Notes: generated from the letters alone by a model not told the origin. A stretch of DNA of 48,063 nt from an uncultured Clostridia bacterium (GCA_934255545.1 CAKQOE010000019.1:1-48063); one strand, 5' to 3'. Shown: positions 33,048 through 41,115, counted from the first letter of the stretch. Made by a program: numbers and translations.

Positions 33048-34289
33048 TCATACGATCAGCTCGCCTATTATATAATTCGATATATCAAGACCTGCGCGTG
33101 TAAAGCGCAGGTTTTTCTTTTTTGCCGCGCGAGCATCATCGTTTACAGTTTTTTCCGTAATTTCCAGCAAACCATCCTCTATGAAGCGGCTGATATTTTT
33201 TTCCTGCAGCTTGAGCAGGTCCTCGCCGAACATTTCCTCAAAAAGCTCGAGATCAAGGCCTTCTGTCAACCTCAGGCCTGTAAATATATAGTCTGTCATG
33301 CGTTCGTTGATATCACATTCTTCTATATATGTTCCGGCCGTCATGTCACCGGCAGAACATTTCTGTAAAACTGCTGACTCATAGGACACAAGGCTGTCAG
33401 GGTTATAAAAGCGCCTTGCGCCGTCGAACGAGTGAGCTGCCGCGCCGAGTCCTGTGTACGGCGCCATTGACCAGTATTTTATGTTGTGCCGGCAGCGGCG
33501 GCCCGGTCTTGCGGCGTTTGATATCTCATAATGATCAAATCCTGCAGCGGTCAGCCTGTCTGCGGCTGTCCTGTACATTTCGCGGTTCAGCTCGTCTGAT
33601 ATCTGCTCTACTTCATCGCGCCGGAATTTTTCATAAAGCGGCGTGCCCTCTTCTATCTGCAGGCTGTAGAATGATATATGGTCAGGTGACAGCGCCAGAG
33701 CGCTGTCAAGTGTCTTGTTCCATGTTTCGAGCGTCTGAGACGGAAATCCGAATATCAGGTCTATGTTTATATTGTCAAAGCCGGCTTCTCTCGCGCGCAT
33801 GAATGACCGTTCTGCTTCCGCTGCTGTATGGGCGCGCCCAAGAAAGCGCAGCTCGGCGTCGTTAAACGACTGGACGCCCATGCTCAGGCGGTTTATGCCT
33901 GCGGCGCGGTACTGCTTCAGGCGGCTGTCGAGGACAGCGGCCGGGTTGCATTCTATGGTTATTTCTGCGTTTTGGGCGCGCGGCAGGCGTTCAAGCACTT
34001 CTGCTATATATGACGCTTCTGCTGTTGACGGCGTGCCTCCGCCTATAAATATCGTATCAGGAAGCGGCGCGGCTGCTTTTTCCGGGCCTGCCGCGCGCAG
34101 TTTCGCGTAAAGCTCAGCCTCGCGTTTCAGCGCCTCAAAATACATGTGCTGCTCGTCAGCGCCGCATCCTGCGTATGATGTAAAATCGCAGTATATGCAT
34201 TTGCTGAGGCAGAACGGTATGTGGATATATATGCCCTCTGCAGCCTGCGTGTTGTACGCCGGCGCAGTTTTTTTATCTTTATTTTCCAT
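33048..34289 (-). CDS. hemW: Radical SAM heme chaperone HemW
   Basis: HemW (formerly taken for an oxygen-independent coproporphyrinogen oxidase) binds heme and a 4Fe-4S cluster. The 413 residues have the cluster motif C27-x3-C31-x2-C34 in HIPFCLSKCIYCDF, the GGTPS SAM-binding motif, and the HemN C-terminal domain. The residue pattern after the first Cys (no extra Cys directly after the motif) fits HemW rather than HemN. It lies 100 bp downstream of lepA, a frequent arrangement in Bacillota. The ribosome site is weak (TTAAG). Confidence 0.9.
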   Translation of the reverse strand: MENKDKKTAPAYNTQAAEGIYIHIPFCLSKCIYCDFTSYAGCGADEQHMYFEALKREAELYAKLRAAGPEKAAAPLPDTIFIGGGTPSTAEASYIAEVLERLPRAQNAEITIECNPAAVLDSRLKQYRAAGINRLSMGVQSFNDAELRFLGRAHTAAEAERSFMRAREAGFDNINIDLIFGFPSQTLETWNKTLDSALALSPDHISFYSLQIEEGTPLYEKFRRDEVEQISDELNREMYRTAADRLTAAGFDHYEISNAARPGRRCRHNIKYWSMAPYTGLGAAAHSFDGARRFYNPDSLVSYESAVLQKCSAGDMTAGTYIEECDINERMTDYIFTGLRLTEGLDLELFEEMFGEDLLKLQEKNISRFIEDGLLEITEKTVNDDARAAKKKNLRFTRAGLDISNYIIGELIV

Positions 34290-34302
34290 AATTTTAATTC
34301 TT

Positions 34303-34357
34303 AAAAACCGCGTCCGGCTGTGTCAAGGAGATTGCTCCTTCACGGCGCGGGCGCGGT
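34303..34357 (-). terminator. Terminator of lepA
   Basis: On the minus strand ACCGCG and CGCGGT enclose an inner AAGGAG-CAAT-CTCCTT hairpin, and TTTTT follows. It may only partly separate lepA from hemW, which starts 14 bp later. Confidence 0.6.
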
Positions 34358-34389
34358 CATACAGTTTTGCTGTTATTCTATTTATTTCG

Positions 34390-36201
34390 TTACTTGTCTT
34401 CGTCGTACTTGAGAACTGCTGTAAACGCTTCCTGCGGCACTTCGACCTTACCGAACTGGCGCATGCGCTTTTTGCCTTCCTTCTGCTTTTCGAGCAGCTT
34501 CTTCTTACGTGAGATATCACCGCCGTAGCACTTAGCAAGGACATCCTTTCTCAGCGCCTTTACAGTTTCGCGCGCTATTACCTTCTGGCCTATGGCCGCC
34601 TGGATAGGCACCTCGAACTGGTGCGACGGAATAACATCCTTGAGCTTTGAGCATACAAAGCGGCCGCGCTCGTAAGCTGTGCTTTCGTGAACTATCATCG
34701 AGAATGCATCGACCATTTCCTTATTAAGTAAAATATCGAGCTTTACAAGCTTTGACGGCTCATATCTCAGGAACTCGTAGTCAAGCGAACCGTAACCGCG
34801 CGTCTTTGACTTCAGTGCGTCAAAGAAATCATATATAACTTCATTAAGCGGCATCTCATAATGCAGCGAAACACGCGTTTCAGTGATGTACTCCATATGA
34901 AGCATCTTTCCGCGGCGCTTCTGGCACATTTCCATGATAGTTCCTACATAATCCTTAGGGATCATGATATCAGCCTTTACGATTGGCTCCTCTATGTGGT
35001 CGATCTCTGCCGCCGGCGGCAGGTTTGACGGGTTCTGAACCATCAGCGTCTCACCGCTCGTCGTCACTACCTTGTATATTACACTCGGAGACGTCGTAAC
35101 GACAGCAAGCTCAAACTCACGTTCAAGACGCTCAACGATGATCTCCATGTGAAGCAGTCCGAGGAAGCCGCAGCGGAAACCGAATCCCAGCGCCGCAGAG
35201 GTTTCAGGCTCAAATACGAACGCAGCGTCGTTTACCTGAAGCTTTTCAAGCGCATCCTTTACGTTGTCATACTTTTCGCCCTCGCCCGGATATATGCCGC
35301 AGTAAACCATCGACTGTACAGGCTTGTATCCCTGAAGCGGCTCGTCCGTAGGCGCGTTTACGTGAGTTATCGTATCACCCACGCGCGCGTCCCTTACCTG
35401 CTTTATGCTGGCGCACACGTATCCTACCTCGCCCGCGCGCAGCGAATCAACAGGCACCGGTGACGGTGCGTAAACGCCGACTTCCGTTACTTCGTAATTC
35501 TTGCCTGTATTCATGAGGCGGATCATGTCGCCCTTCTTTACTGTTCCTTCAAATACTCTTGCGTATATGACAACGCCCTTGTAGTTGTCGTAGTACGAGT
35601 CGAATATGAGTGCCTTCAGCTTTGCGCCGGCATCTCCCTTCGGTGCCGGAACGTTCTTTACTATGTCCTCGAGCACGCCTTCGATATTTATGCCTTCCTT
35701 AGCCGAGATGAGCGGCGCTTCGGAAGCGTCTATGCCTATGATCTCCTCTACTTCCAGCTTTACCTCTTCAGGACGAGCGCTCGGCAGATCGATCTTGTTT
35801 ATAACAGGCAGGATCTCAAGGTTTTCATCGAGCGCAAGGTAGACGTTTGCAAGCGTCTGAGCTTCCACGCCCTGAGTCGCGTCAACTATGAGGACTGCGC
35901 CCTCGCATGCCGCAAGGCTTCGCGACACTTCGTAGTTAAAGTCTACGTGTCCCGGCGTGTCGATAAGATTGAGGACGTAAGTGTTGCCGTCCTGCGCCTT
36001 GTAATGCAGCCTTGTCGTCTGAAGCTTGATCGTGATGCCGCGCTCGCGCTCAAGATCCATGTTGTCAAGATACTGCGCCTTCATGTCACGGTGCGCAACG
36101 AGTCCCGTCGTTTCTATCAGACGGTCTGCAAGCGTTGATTTTCCGTGGTCTATATGTGCAATAATGCTGAAATTACGTATAAACTGCTGATAAGAATTCA
36201 T
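34390..36201 (-). CDS. lepA: Elongation factor 4 (LepA)
   Basis: LepA is a ribosome-bound GTPase implicated in 30S assembly and back-translocation. The 603 residues carry the G domain (AHIDHGKST at 15-23, DTPGHVDF, NKIDLPSA), domains II and III, and the LepA-specific C-terminal domain with YGGDISRKKKLLEKQKEGKK. Length is normal. GAGAGG precedes the ATG. Confidence 0.97.
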   Translation of the reverse strand: MNSYQQFIRNFSIIAHIDHGKSTLADRLIETTGLVAHRDMKAQYLDNMDLERERGITIKLQTTRLHYKAQDGNTYVLNLIDTPGHVDFNYEVSRSLAACEGAVLIVDATQGVEAQTLANVYLALDENLEILPVINKIDLPSARPEEVKLEVEEIIGIDASEAPLISAKEGINIEGVLEDIVKNVPAPKGDAGAKLKALIFDSYYDNYKGVVIYARVFEGTVKKGDMIRLMNTGKNYEVTEVGVYAPSPVPVDSLRAGEVGYVCASIKQVRDARVGDTITHVNAPTDEPLQGYKPVQSMVYCGIYPGEGEKYDNVKDALEKLQVNDAAFVFEPETSAALGFGFRCGFLGLLHMEIIVERLEREFELAVVTTSPSVIYKVVTTSGETLMVQNPSNLPPAAEIDHIEEPIVKADIMIPKDYVGTIMEMCQKRRGKMLHMEYITETRVSLHYEMPLNEVIYDFFDALKSKTRGYGSLDYEFLRYEPSKLVKLDILLNKEMVDAFSMIVHESTAYERGRFVCSKLKDVIPSHQFEVPIQAAIGQKVIARETVKALRKDVLAKCYGGDISRKKKLLEKQKEGKKRMRQFGKVEVPQEAFTAVLKYDEDK

Positions 36202-36259
36202 CAGTAACCTCTCTTTATATCAATAAATTTTAATGCCCGAATAAATTTCAATACCGTGC

Positions 36260-36402
36260 GTCCGCCCGGCGGACAAGTATTCGGCGGGTGCTCCGCCGCA
36301 AATGCATAATAATTAATAATATCATTTTAAGCAGAATTTTTCAATAGTGCGCCGCGCCATACAGGCGCGGAATTGCGGGCGGCCGCGAGGCCGCGTCAGT
36401 AT
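36260..36402. repeat. Two divergent copies of the GC-rich hairpin repeat
   Basis: The first unit is GTCCGC-CCG-GCGGAC (36260-36274), spacer AAGTATT, CGGCGG-GTGCT-CCGCCG (36282-36298). The second is CCGCGCC-ATACA-GGCGCGG (36352-36370), then GCGGCC-GCGA-GGCCGC (36379-36394) and GTCAGTAT. The second corresponds to hairpins 2 and 3 of the copy at 40351-40417, including GGCGCGGAA(C/T)TGC and the GCGA loop. They fill most of the gap between lepA and the WYL gene. Confidence 0.6.
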
Positions 36403-36443
36403 GGGCAAGCGCAGCGGATTGCTGTATTAATGCTTACATTTTA

Positions 36444-37445
36444 TTACAGCACCCTTGACGGCAGCTCAGTTTTTCTGATAAGCTCCACGCCCTTTTGCCC
36501 ATTCAGCCACATGTCGTAGCCAGGTCCGTACACCTCGGCGCTGACTATGCACGCGCCGTCCTCCGGGTCAGAGCCTGTGATCTCAGCCGTCGGGAATCTG
36601 TCGAGCACGGCTTCCACTGTGTTTCCGCCGCACTTGAGCTCTATGCGCTGAAGATCGCCGCCAAACATGAACTGCACGCGCTCGCGGAACTGACCTTCAT
36701 TGAACTTATTACCGTAATCTACTTTGAAGCGCCTGTCAAGCACTTCATACTCGTGTATGCGGTCCAGTCTGAATATCGTCGGGTCATCATATTTTTTAAC
36801 ATCCGGCGTATCCTCGTTTGCGCAGCGGAACGCTATCAGATAAAAGTAGTATTCTGAAAACATTATGCCGACAGGCTGCACAAGGCGCTCCACATCCTCA
36901 TAATCGCCGTCCTTCATCTTGCTGTAGCTGAATCTGAGCAGCCTGTGCTCATAGACCGCGCTGCCGAGTTCCCACATCTTATCCATAAATTTACGGCCGT
37001 GATTCGGCTCTATATAGTAATATTTTTCGTTTTTTATCAGCTCGGAAACGAGTTTTACATTTTTTACCGGAACGCAGCGCCTTACAAGCTTGTCTATTAT
37101 CGGCTCCATCTCTTCCTTTACCATAGAGCGGCTCTCAAGAAGGATCTTGCAGACAGCAAAGATCTCACTGTTAGTCAGCGCTTCTCTGTCGCCGTTAACT
37201 ACCATGTATCCCTTTTTCTGCCTGTTGTAATCTATCGTTTCCGCAGAGCCCTCAGCCTCCTGCATATACGTGCGCAGATCGTCTATATCACGCTGGATAG
37301 TCCTGTCACTGACACCGTATCGCTCCGCCTCTTCATACTTGTTTATGACCTGACCGTCCTCGAACTTTCTGTAAAGGTCGAGTACCCGCTTGAGCTGGGC
37401 CTGCCCGTCCTTCTTTTCTTCTTTTTTTACCTTTTTTTCTGCCAT
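36444..37445 (-). CDS. WYL-domain transcriptional regulator
   Basis: The 333 residues have a Lys-rich start, a winged helix-turn-helix (AERYGVSDRTIQRDIDDLRTYM), and a WYL domain (HRLLRFSYSKMKDGDYEDVERLVQPVGIMFSEYYFYLIAFRC) with the C-terminal WCX part. WYL regulators sense ligands, often nucleic-acid related, and are frequent beside defence loci. Here the AbiE pair is downstream of its back. The target is unknown. The ATG follows GGAG at ten bases. Confidence 0.9.
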   Translation of the reverse strand: MAEKKVKKEEKKDGQAQLKRVLDLYRKFEDGQVINKYEEAERYGVSDRTIQRDIDDLRTYMQEAEGSAETIDYNRQKKGYMVVNGDREALTNSEIFAVCKILLESRSMVKEEMEPIIDKLVRRCVPVKNVKLVSELIKNEKYYYIEPNHGRKFMDKMWELGSAVYEHRLLRFSYSKMKDGDYEDVERLVQPVGIMFSEYYFYLIAFRCANEDTPDVKKYDDPTIFRLDRIHEYEVLDRRFKVDYGNKFNEGQFRERVQFMFGGDLQRIELKCGGNTVEAVLDRFPTAEITGSDPEDGACIVSAEVYGPGYDMWLNGQKGVELIRKTELPSRVL

Positions 37446-37489
37446 TTTACATAAACTCCGTTAAATCAGCTTTCTGCCTGCTGCACTCA

Positions 37490-37498
37490 ATTATACCA
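37490..37498 (-). promoter_or_regulatory. Extended -10 promoter of the WYL gene
   Basis: On the minus strand TGGTATAAT is a perfect extended -10, about 45 bases before the start. The -35 position would fall at the edge of the repeat at 37514-37560. Confidence 0.6.
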
Positions 37499-37513
37499 TA
37501 GATCACACGATCC

Positions 37514-37560
37514 TGCCCGCGTCACCGCGGTAACTTCCCGCGCATCGAGGGCGCGGAACT
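37514..37560 (+). repeat. Two-hairpin repeat, copy 1
   Basis: CCGCG-TCAC-CGCGG, spacer TAACTTC, CCGCGC-ATCGAGG-GCGCGG. It covers the last 12 codons and the stop of the AbiEii gene on the other strand. See the findings for the family comparison. Confidence 0.8.
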
Positions 37561-38424
37561 GTATTCCGTAAGCCCGCCGGTTATTCCTTTAAAAAACTCA
37601 GCGCTCCATAAGCTCAGCGACGTTTTATCATGTATGAACGGCTCTACATCAAGCTTCGCCTGCGTAAAATCAATATTATTAAATCTTTCGATAAGCATAT
37701 CCTTTACATCATTCAACGAACATTTATCATTTTCGCCGATATATCCCGACTGTACCAGTCTATGCCTTAAATGCTCAATATTTACAGATGCTCCCTGTGA
37801 CAGATAAAATACGTAATCATAAAGATCCCTGCCTTTTATCCTGCTCTGCCATGACCTGCATATCACTGCATGCAGCTTGCCCGCAAAAAGCGACGGCATA
37901 TCATAAAGCCTGACCTCATACGGCGCAGGAAGCAGCCTGTACTTATGTTCAAATGTCGCGCCCGCGGGCGGGTCGATATCTACCTCGAATTTTATCTTGA
38001 CCGCCTCATTTCCCGCAACACTCCCCGCCGCCTTTTCATCTGCATAAAACAAAAGAAGATGCTCTCTGGTATTTCCCTTCATAAAAGCCGAACGTATATT
38101 GCTCTCTTTAGTTTTTTCCTTTTCAGATATCACGATATTCAGCCCGAATGACCGAGCTTCTTTTTCCAAAACAGGAAAATACTTCTTCAAGTTAAATGAA
38201 GCATCAGGCGCCACCAATGAAAAATCAAGATCCTCTGAGAAACGATCAAGCCCGTAAAATATCCGCAGCGCTGTTCCGCCGTAAAAAGCAGCCTCCTTAA
38301 AAAATCCGGCTCGGGAGAGCCCGCACAGAATTATCTCCTGCATTATCTCCTTCATGGCATTTTTCTGATCGTAAACGCTTCTGACATTGTAATTTCCAAG
38401 CATCCTCCCTATCAGATCATTCAT
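37522..38424 (-). CDS. abiEii: AbiEii-type nucleotidyltransferase toxin
   Basis: This is the toxin of a type IV toxin-antitoxin pair of the AbiE group. The 300 residues show the DNA polymerase beta-like nucleotidyltransferase signature GGTALRIFYG (49-58) and RFSEDLDFSL (61-70), with D65 and D67 as likely metal ligands, and an EVDIDPP segment holding further acidic residues. Such toxins transfer nucleotides to tRNA or other RNA, and act in phage abortive infection. Its ATG overlaps the antitoxin stop by four bases. The final 12 residues (from SAPSMRGKLPR back) are encoded by a copy of the GC-rich repeat, so the native C-terminus was probably altered. Confidence 0.88.
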   Translation of the reverse strand: MNDLIGRMLGNYNVRSVYDQKNAMKEIMQEIILCGLSRAGFFKEAAFYGGTALRIFYGLDRFSEDLDFSLVAPDASFNLKKYFPVLEKEARSFGLNIVISEKEKTKESNIRSAFMKGNTREHLLLFYADEKAAGSVAGNEAVKIKFEVDIDPPAGATFEHKYRLLPAPYEVRLYDMPSLFAGKLHAVICRSWQSRIKGRDLYDYVFYLSQGASVNIEHLRHRLVQSGYIGENDKCSLNDVKDMLIERFNNIDFTQAKLDVEPFIHDKTSLSLWSAEFFKGITGGLTEYSSAPSMRGKLPR

Positions 38425-39008
38425 CTCGCAAGCCTCCTCATATACGCAGCCAGTCTTTTTACGTTGCCCGACCTGTACCTTTCACTGAGCTGCTGCACTG
38501 TCTCAAAATCAAGAGATGCTATATCATCCTCGTCTATCCTCAAGTCGTCAGTCAGCAGTTCAGCCATCTCCTTTATATTCCTTACCGGCGGCACAGTACA
38601 TAGCTTGTCACAGAGAGCCTTCTCCGGTCCGGCTATCCTGTAAAAGTAATCGCCCTCTCTGATAAGACGAACTTCAAGCGGAAATGCGGCAGACGGCACA
38701 TCACGATACGTAAACGTCCCAAAATCAGTATTGTATTCCTTTTTTTTCTTTTTATCAAACGCCGCACACGTCACCGTATAAACACCCTCCGGTATAAGCC
38801 CGTAAAAACTCAACGCATACTCAAACGAAATATACGACGGCCCATACACACTGCCTGCAAGCAGATGCGCAGGCGTATTCCTGTCTGTTTCATACAGCCC
38901 CTTCACAACGGAATATATCTCACCGTCCCTCACCATACGTGACAGCTTCATCCTCGGATTCCCATAATCACGCAATTCCTCTAACATCATCGCAGTAGTT
39001 TTTATCAT
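38421..39008 (-). CDS. abiEi: AbiEi-type antitoxin
   Basis: The 195 residues have an N-terminal winged helix (LEELRDYGNPRMKLSRMVRDGEIYSVVKGLYE) and the AbiEi C-terminal antitoxin domain (SYISFEYALSFYGLIPE; IAGPEKALCDKL). In characterised AbiE systems the antitoxin represses its own operon by binding inverted repeats and also neutralises the toxin. A 14-bp inverted repeat lies just upstream. The stop overlaps the toxin start (ATGA). Confidence 0.88.
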   Translation of the reverse strand: MIKTTAMMLEELRDYGNPRMKLSRMVRDGEIYSVVKGLYETDRNTPAHLLAGSVYGPSYISFEYALSFYGLIPEGVYTVTCAAFDKKKKKEYNTDFGTFTYRDVPSAAFPLEVRLIREGDYFYRIAGPEKALCDKLCTVPPVRNIKEMAELLTDDLRIDEDDIASLDFETVQQLSERYRSGNVKRLAAYMRRLAR

Positions 39009-39053
39009 AATTTCACCTCATAATATCATTTTACGATACTATGAGGTGAAATT
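39009..39053 (-). promoter_or_regulatory. Inverted repeat covering the abiEi ribosome site
   Basis: AATTTCACCTCATA (39009-39022) and TATGAGGTGAAATT (39040-39053) are perfect 14-bp inverted copies 17 bp apart. On the minus strand the gene-proximal arm contains the GAGGTG ribosome site of abiEi. It is a likely operator for AbiEi, and in a transcript starting upstream it would also bury the ribosome site. Confidence 0.65.
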
Positions 39054-39083
39054 CAAGCATTTTATTAATCTATTAAATCATCC

Positions 39084-39130
39084 TGCCCGCGTCCTACGCG
39101 GTAACTTCCCGCGCGTGTGGGGCGCGGAAA
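39084..39130 (+). repeat. Two-hairpin repeat, copy 2
   Basis: CCGCG-TCCTA-CGCGG, spacer TAACTTC, CCGCGC-GTGTGGG-GCGCGG. The first loop differs from the other copies but the stem is intact. It ends two bases before the stop of the Fic gene. Confidence 0.8.
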
Positions 39131-39131
39131 T

Positions 39132-40268
39132 TTACCTTTTGAATCTATATCTTCCTTTTCCGTGACCGGATACCGGCTCAATAATATCTGCCTGTACCAA
39201 ATTTGAAAGCAGCTTTGAAGCGCCGGAACCCTTCAACCCAAGAAGCTCCATAATTGCACTTCTTCCAAATACCTCATCAAAACCAAACTTGTCAAAAAGT
39301 CTATTGATATGACCTGTCGTTTTTAGTGAAAAATCGCTGCCTTTTTCAGAAAGTATACTTTCAATATTCACTTTCGAGCCTTGAATGTCCACTTTTTCAT
39401 TCTCAATATCCACTTTTATATCCCCAATATCCACTTTTTCTTCATTCAAAAGCTCACTTATATGAAGATCTCGATTGTGAAGCTCATTTTTCTCGTTCAA
39501 AAGCAGATTCCTGAGAAACGCTTCAAGATATTCTGTTGTTTCGTAAATACCTTTTTGCAGATTCGTGTAGTTTGCACGAACAAGAGCATTTCTGAAATAC
39601 CATGCATTTTCCGCAAAAATATCGTTGGTTGCAGAGAATCCAAGTGTCCTAAGATATTTGATAAAGAACACTGCTGTTGTTCTCGTATTGCCCTCCCCGA
39701 AAATATGGATCTGCCATAATCTCGAAACGAATACTGCAAGATGATGGATAATTTCGTCCATTGCAAGCCCTTTATAACTGAAATCTTTCTCCTGCGAAAA
39801 ATCATATTCAAGTGTTACTCTCAGTTCAGAAGCACTACCGTACATAACAGTTGACCCGTCAAGCACCCATTCTTTCTTTGTGATGTTATGATCCCTGATC
39901 TTTCCGGCATGTTTATAAATGCCCTTAAAGAGTTTGCGGTGTATAGAGATATATTCATTAGGCGAAAACGAGAATGCTGTTTCGGAAAGGATCTCCGCAA
40001 TACGGGAAGAAACCTTATCTGCTTCTTCAGTACGTTCGCCACCAGGCAAATGAACCGGCCTTTCTTCATAGTAGCTGTCAATAAGGCTCTGTGCTTCCTT
40101 CATCGTTATCTTGCCCTCAATATTCTGAATGGCAGTATCTATCAAATATTCAGATGGTTTGAGCTCGTCCACCGCCTGAAGTCCGATTGCTGTACTCCAG
40201 GCATAACCCTTATAAGCCTTATCCGGTTCCGACTCCCTCAAATATTCCTTAAACGGGTCTCTTTCCAT
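39132..40268 (-). CDS. Fic family protein with C-terminal winged helix
   Basis: Fic enzymes attach AMP or another phosphate-linked group to target proteins. The start is ATG 40268, eight bases after GAGG (378 residues); the open frame begins at GTG 40277. The motif HIFGEGNTR at 188-196 has the catalytic His, the metal Glu and the anion-hole Arg; the usual GNGR is GNTR, a variant seen in a common subfamily. NIEGKIT near 49-55 may be an inhibitory motif but lacks the Ser/Thr at the standard place. After the Fic fold come four 7-residue repeats beginning KV(D/N)I and a winged-helix domain (LGLKGSGASKLLSNLVQADIIEPV). This suggests DNA binding. Confidence 0.88.
   Translation of the reverse strand: MERDPFKEYLRESEPDKAYKGYAWSTAIGLQAVDELKPSEYLIDTAIQNIEGKITMKEAQSLIDSYYEERPVHLPGGERTEEADKVSSRIAEILSETAFSFSPNEYISIHRKLFKGIYKHAGKIRDHNITKKEWVLDGSTVMYGSASELRVTLEYDFSQEKDFSYKGLAMDEIIHHLAVFVSRLWQIHIFGEGNTRTTAVFFIKYLRTLGFSATNDIFAENAWYFRNALVRANYTNLQKGIYETTEYLEAFLRNLLLNEKNELHNRDLHISELLNEEKVDIGDIKVDIENEKVDIQGSKVNIESILSEKGSDFSLKTTGHINRLFDKFGFDEVFGRSAIMELLGLKGSGASKLLSNLVQADIIEPVSGHGKGRYRFKR
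39357..39440 (-). repeat. Four 21-bp tandem repeats inside the Fic gene
   Basis: Four in-frame 21-bp units encode EKVDIGD, IKVDIEN, EKVDIQG and SKVNIES. They lie between the Fic domain and the winged helix. AAAGTG(G/A)A(T/C)ATT is the conserved core. Confidence 0.8.
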
Positions 40269-40310
40269 ATCCGTCACCTCGCTTCATTATTTTAGTTGAA
40301 TCTTTCCTGT

Positions 40311-40397
40311 CCATAAAATAACATTTTATTACTATATACAGATGGACCCATGCCCGCGTCACCGCGGTAGCTTCCCGCGCGTGTGGGGCGCGGAACT
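40311..40397 (+). repeat. Two-hairpin repeat, copy 3, with AT-rich left flank
   Basis: The core at 40351-40397 is CCGCG-TCAC-CGCGG, TAGCTTC, CCGCGC-GTGTGGG-GCGCGG. A third hairpin CAGCC-GCGA-GGCTG follows at 40403-40416. The 30-base left flank (40311-40340) matches 40643-40672 at 29 of 30 positions. Confidence 0.8.
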
Positions 40398-40480
40398 GCA
40401 GGCAGCCGCGAGGCTGCGCACTTTAAAGCATTTATTTAATATGTTGGAATTACTTTACCACAAATGATATTTTTTATATA

Positions 40481-40504
40481 TAGTTGGAATTATATTTCCA
40501 ACTA
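40481..40504. other. Perfect 9-bp stem-loop
   Basis: TAGTTGGAA pairs with TTCCAACTA across TTATAT. It lies in the 520-base gap between the Fic gene and the dinJ-like gene, which otherwise holds the two repeat copies and a candidate small RNA. It has no T-run. Confidence 0.4.
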
Positions 40505-40512
40505 TTAACTAC

Positions 40513-40582
40513 AAAAAAGGAGAGGGAACCTCAGCACCCTCTCCCGATCACAGGCTTCACGAATATCTGCAATCTGATCACT
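40513..40582 (-). ncRNA. Candidate small RNA of about 70 nt
   Basis: On the minus strand TTGAAT (40612-40617) and TATATT (40589-40594), 17 bp apart, form a good promoter predicting a start near 40582. An intrinsic terminator follows: GGAGAGGG pairs with CCCTCTCC across ten bases (40519-40544), with TTTTTT at 40513-40518. Between them GATCA and TGATC can pair into a first stem. No open frame with a ribosome site is present. The inference of an RNA gene rests only on promoter and terminator. Confidence 0.45.
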
Positions 40583-40642
40583 AAAAATAATATAACTGAA
40601 ACCATACAAAAATTCAATTACATTATCCCCCATATATCATAT

Positions 40643-40724
40643 CCATAAAATAATATTTTATTACTATATACATATATACCCCGCCCGCGTCACCGCGGTA
40701 GCTTCCCGCGCGTGTAGGGCGCGA
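40643..40724 (+). repeat. Two-hairpin repeat, copy 4, with AT-rich left flank
   Basis: The core from about 40682 is CCGCG-TCAC-CGCGG, TAGCTTC, CCGCGC-GTGTAGG-GCGCG. It ends ten bases before the dinJ-like promoter region. The left flank 40643-40672 duplicates that of copy 3. Confidence 0.8.
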
Positions 40725-40732
40725 CCATAATC

Positions 40733-40772
40733 CTTGCATTCGCTTGCATATGCAAGCTGTATTTGATATAAT
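40733..40772 (+). promoter_or_regulatory. dinJ-like promoter with overlapping operator
   Basis: TATAAT at 40767-40772 is a perfect -10 with TTGCAT (40744-40749) 17 bp upstream. The -35 lies inside the perfect 16-bp palindrome GCTTGCATATGCAAGC (40742-40757), and a third half site CTTGCAT occurs at 40733-40739. This is the expected layout for autorepression by a ribbon-helix-helix antitoxin. Confidence 0.7.
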
Positions 40773-40797
40773 GCGTATACAAAGGAGTGTGACAATT

Positions 40798-41103
40798 ATG
40801 GCTAACACATCAGCAGTTTACGCACGTATCGATACCGATCTTAAAACTAATGCCGAAAATATTCTTTCGCAACTCGGAATATCACCTTCAGCAGCTATTC
40901 AAATGCTCTACAGCCAAATAGTGCTGACAAGAGGATTTCCATTCAAGCCCCAGCTTCCATCCGAAACGCCTGTAGCTGCAGGCAGCCTTACCCGCGAACA
41001 GCTCAGTGCAGAACTGATCAAAGGACTTAGAGTTCTCCGATCAGGTAAAACATACACCGCTGACGAAGTAGACGAAATACTCTCCGCGGAGTTCGGTATA
41101 TGA
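40798..41103 (+). CDS. RelB/DinJ family antitoxin
   Basis: The 101-residue protein starts at ATG 40798, preceded by AAAGGAG; the open frame begins earlier at 40744 without a ribosome site. The N-terminus (TSAVYARIDTDLKTNAENILSQLGISPSAAIQMLYSQIVLTRGFPF) is the RelB/DinJ ribbon-helix-helix. The C-terminal half would wrap the toxin. The stop overlaps an ATG, as is usual where a toxin follows, but the only toxin-like sequence downstream is a short remnant. Confidence 0.9.
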   Translation: MANTSAVYARIDTDLKTNAENILSQLGISPSAAIQMLYSQIVLTRGFPFKPQLPSETPVAAGSLTREQLSAELIKGLRVLRSGKTYTADEVDEILSAEFGI

Positions 41104-41115
41104 GCGATAAACTCA

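Noticed and set aside
40623..40808. Minus-strand frame of 61 codons over the dinJ-like promoter
   Set aside because: It runs through a repeat copy and the operator, has no ribosome site and shows no protein-like pattern.
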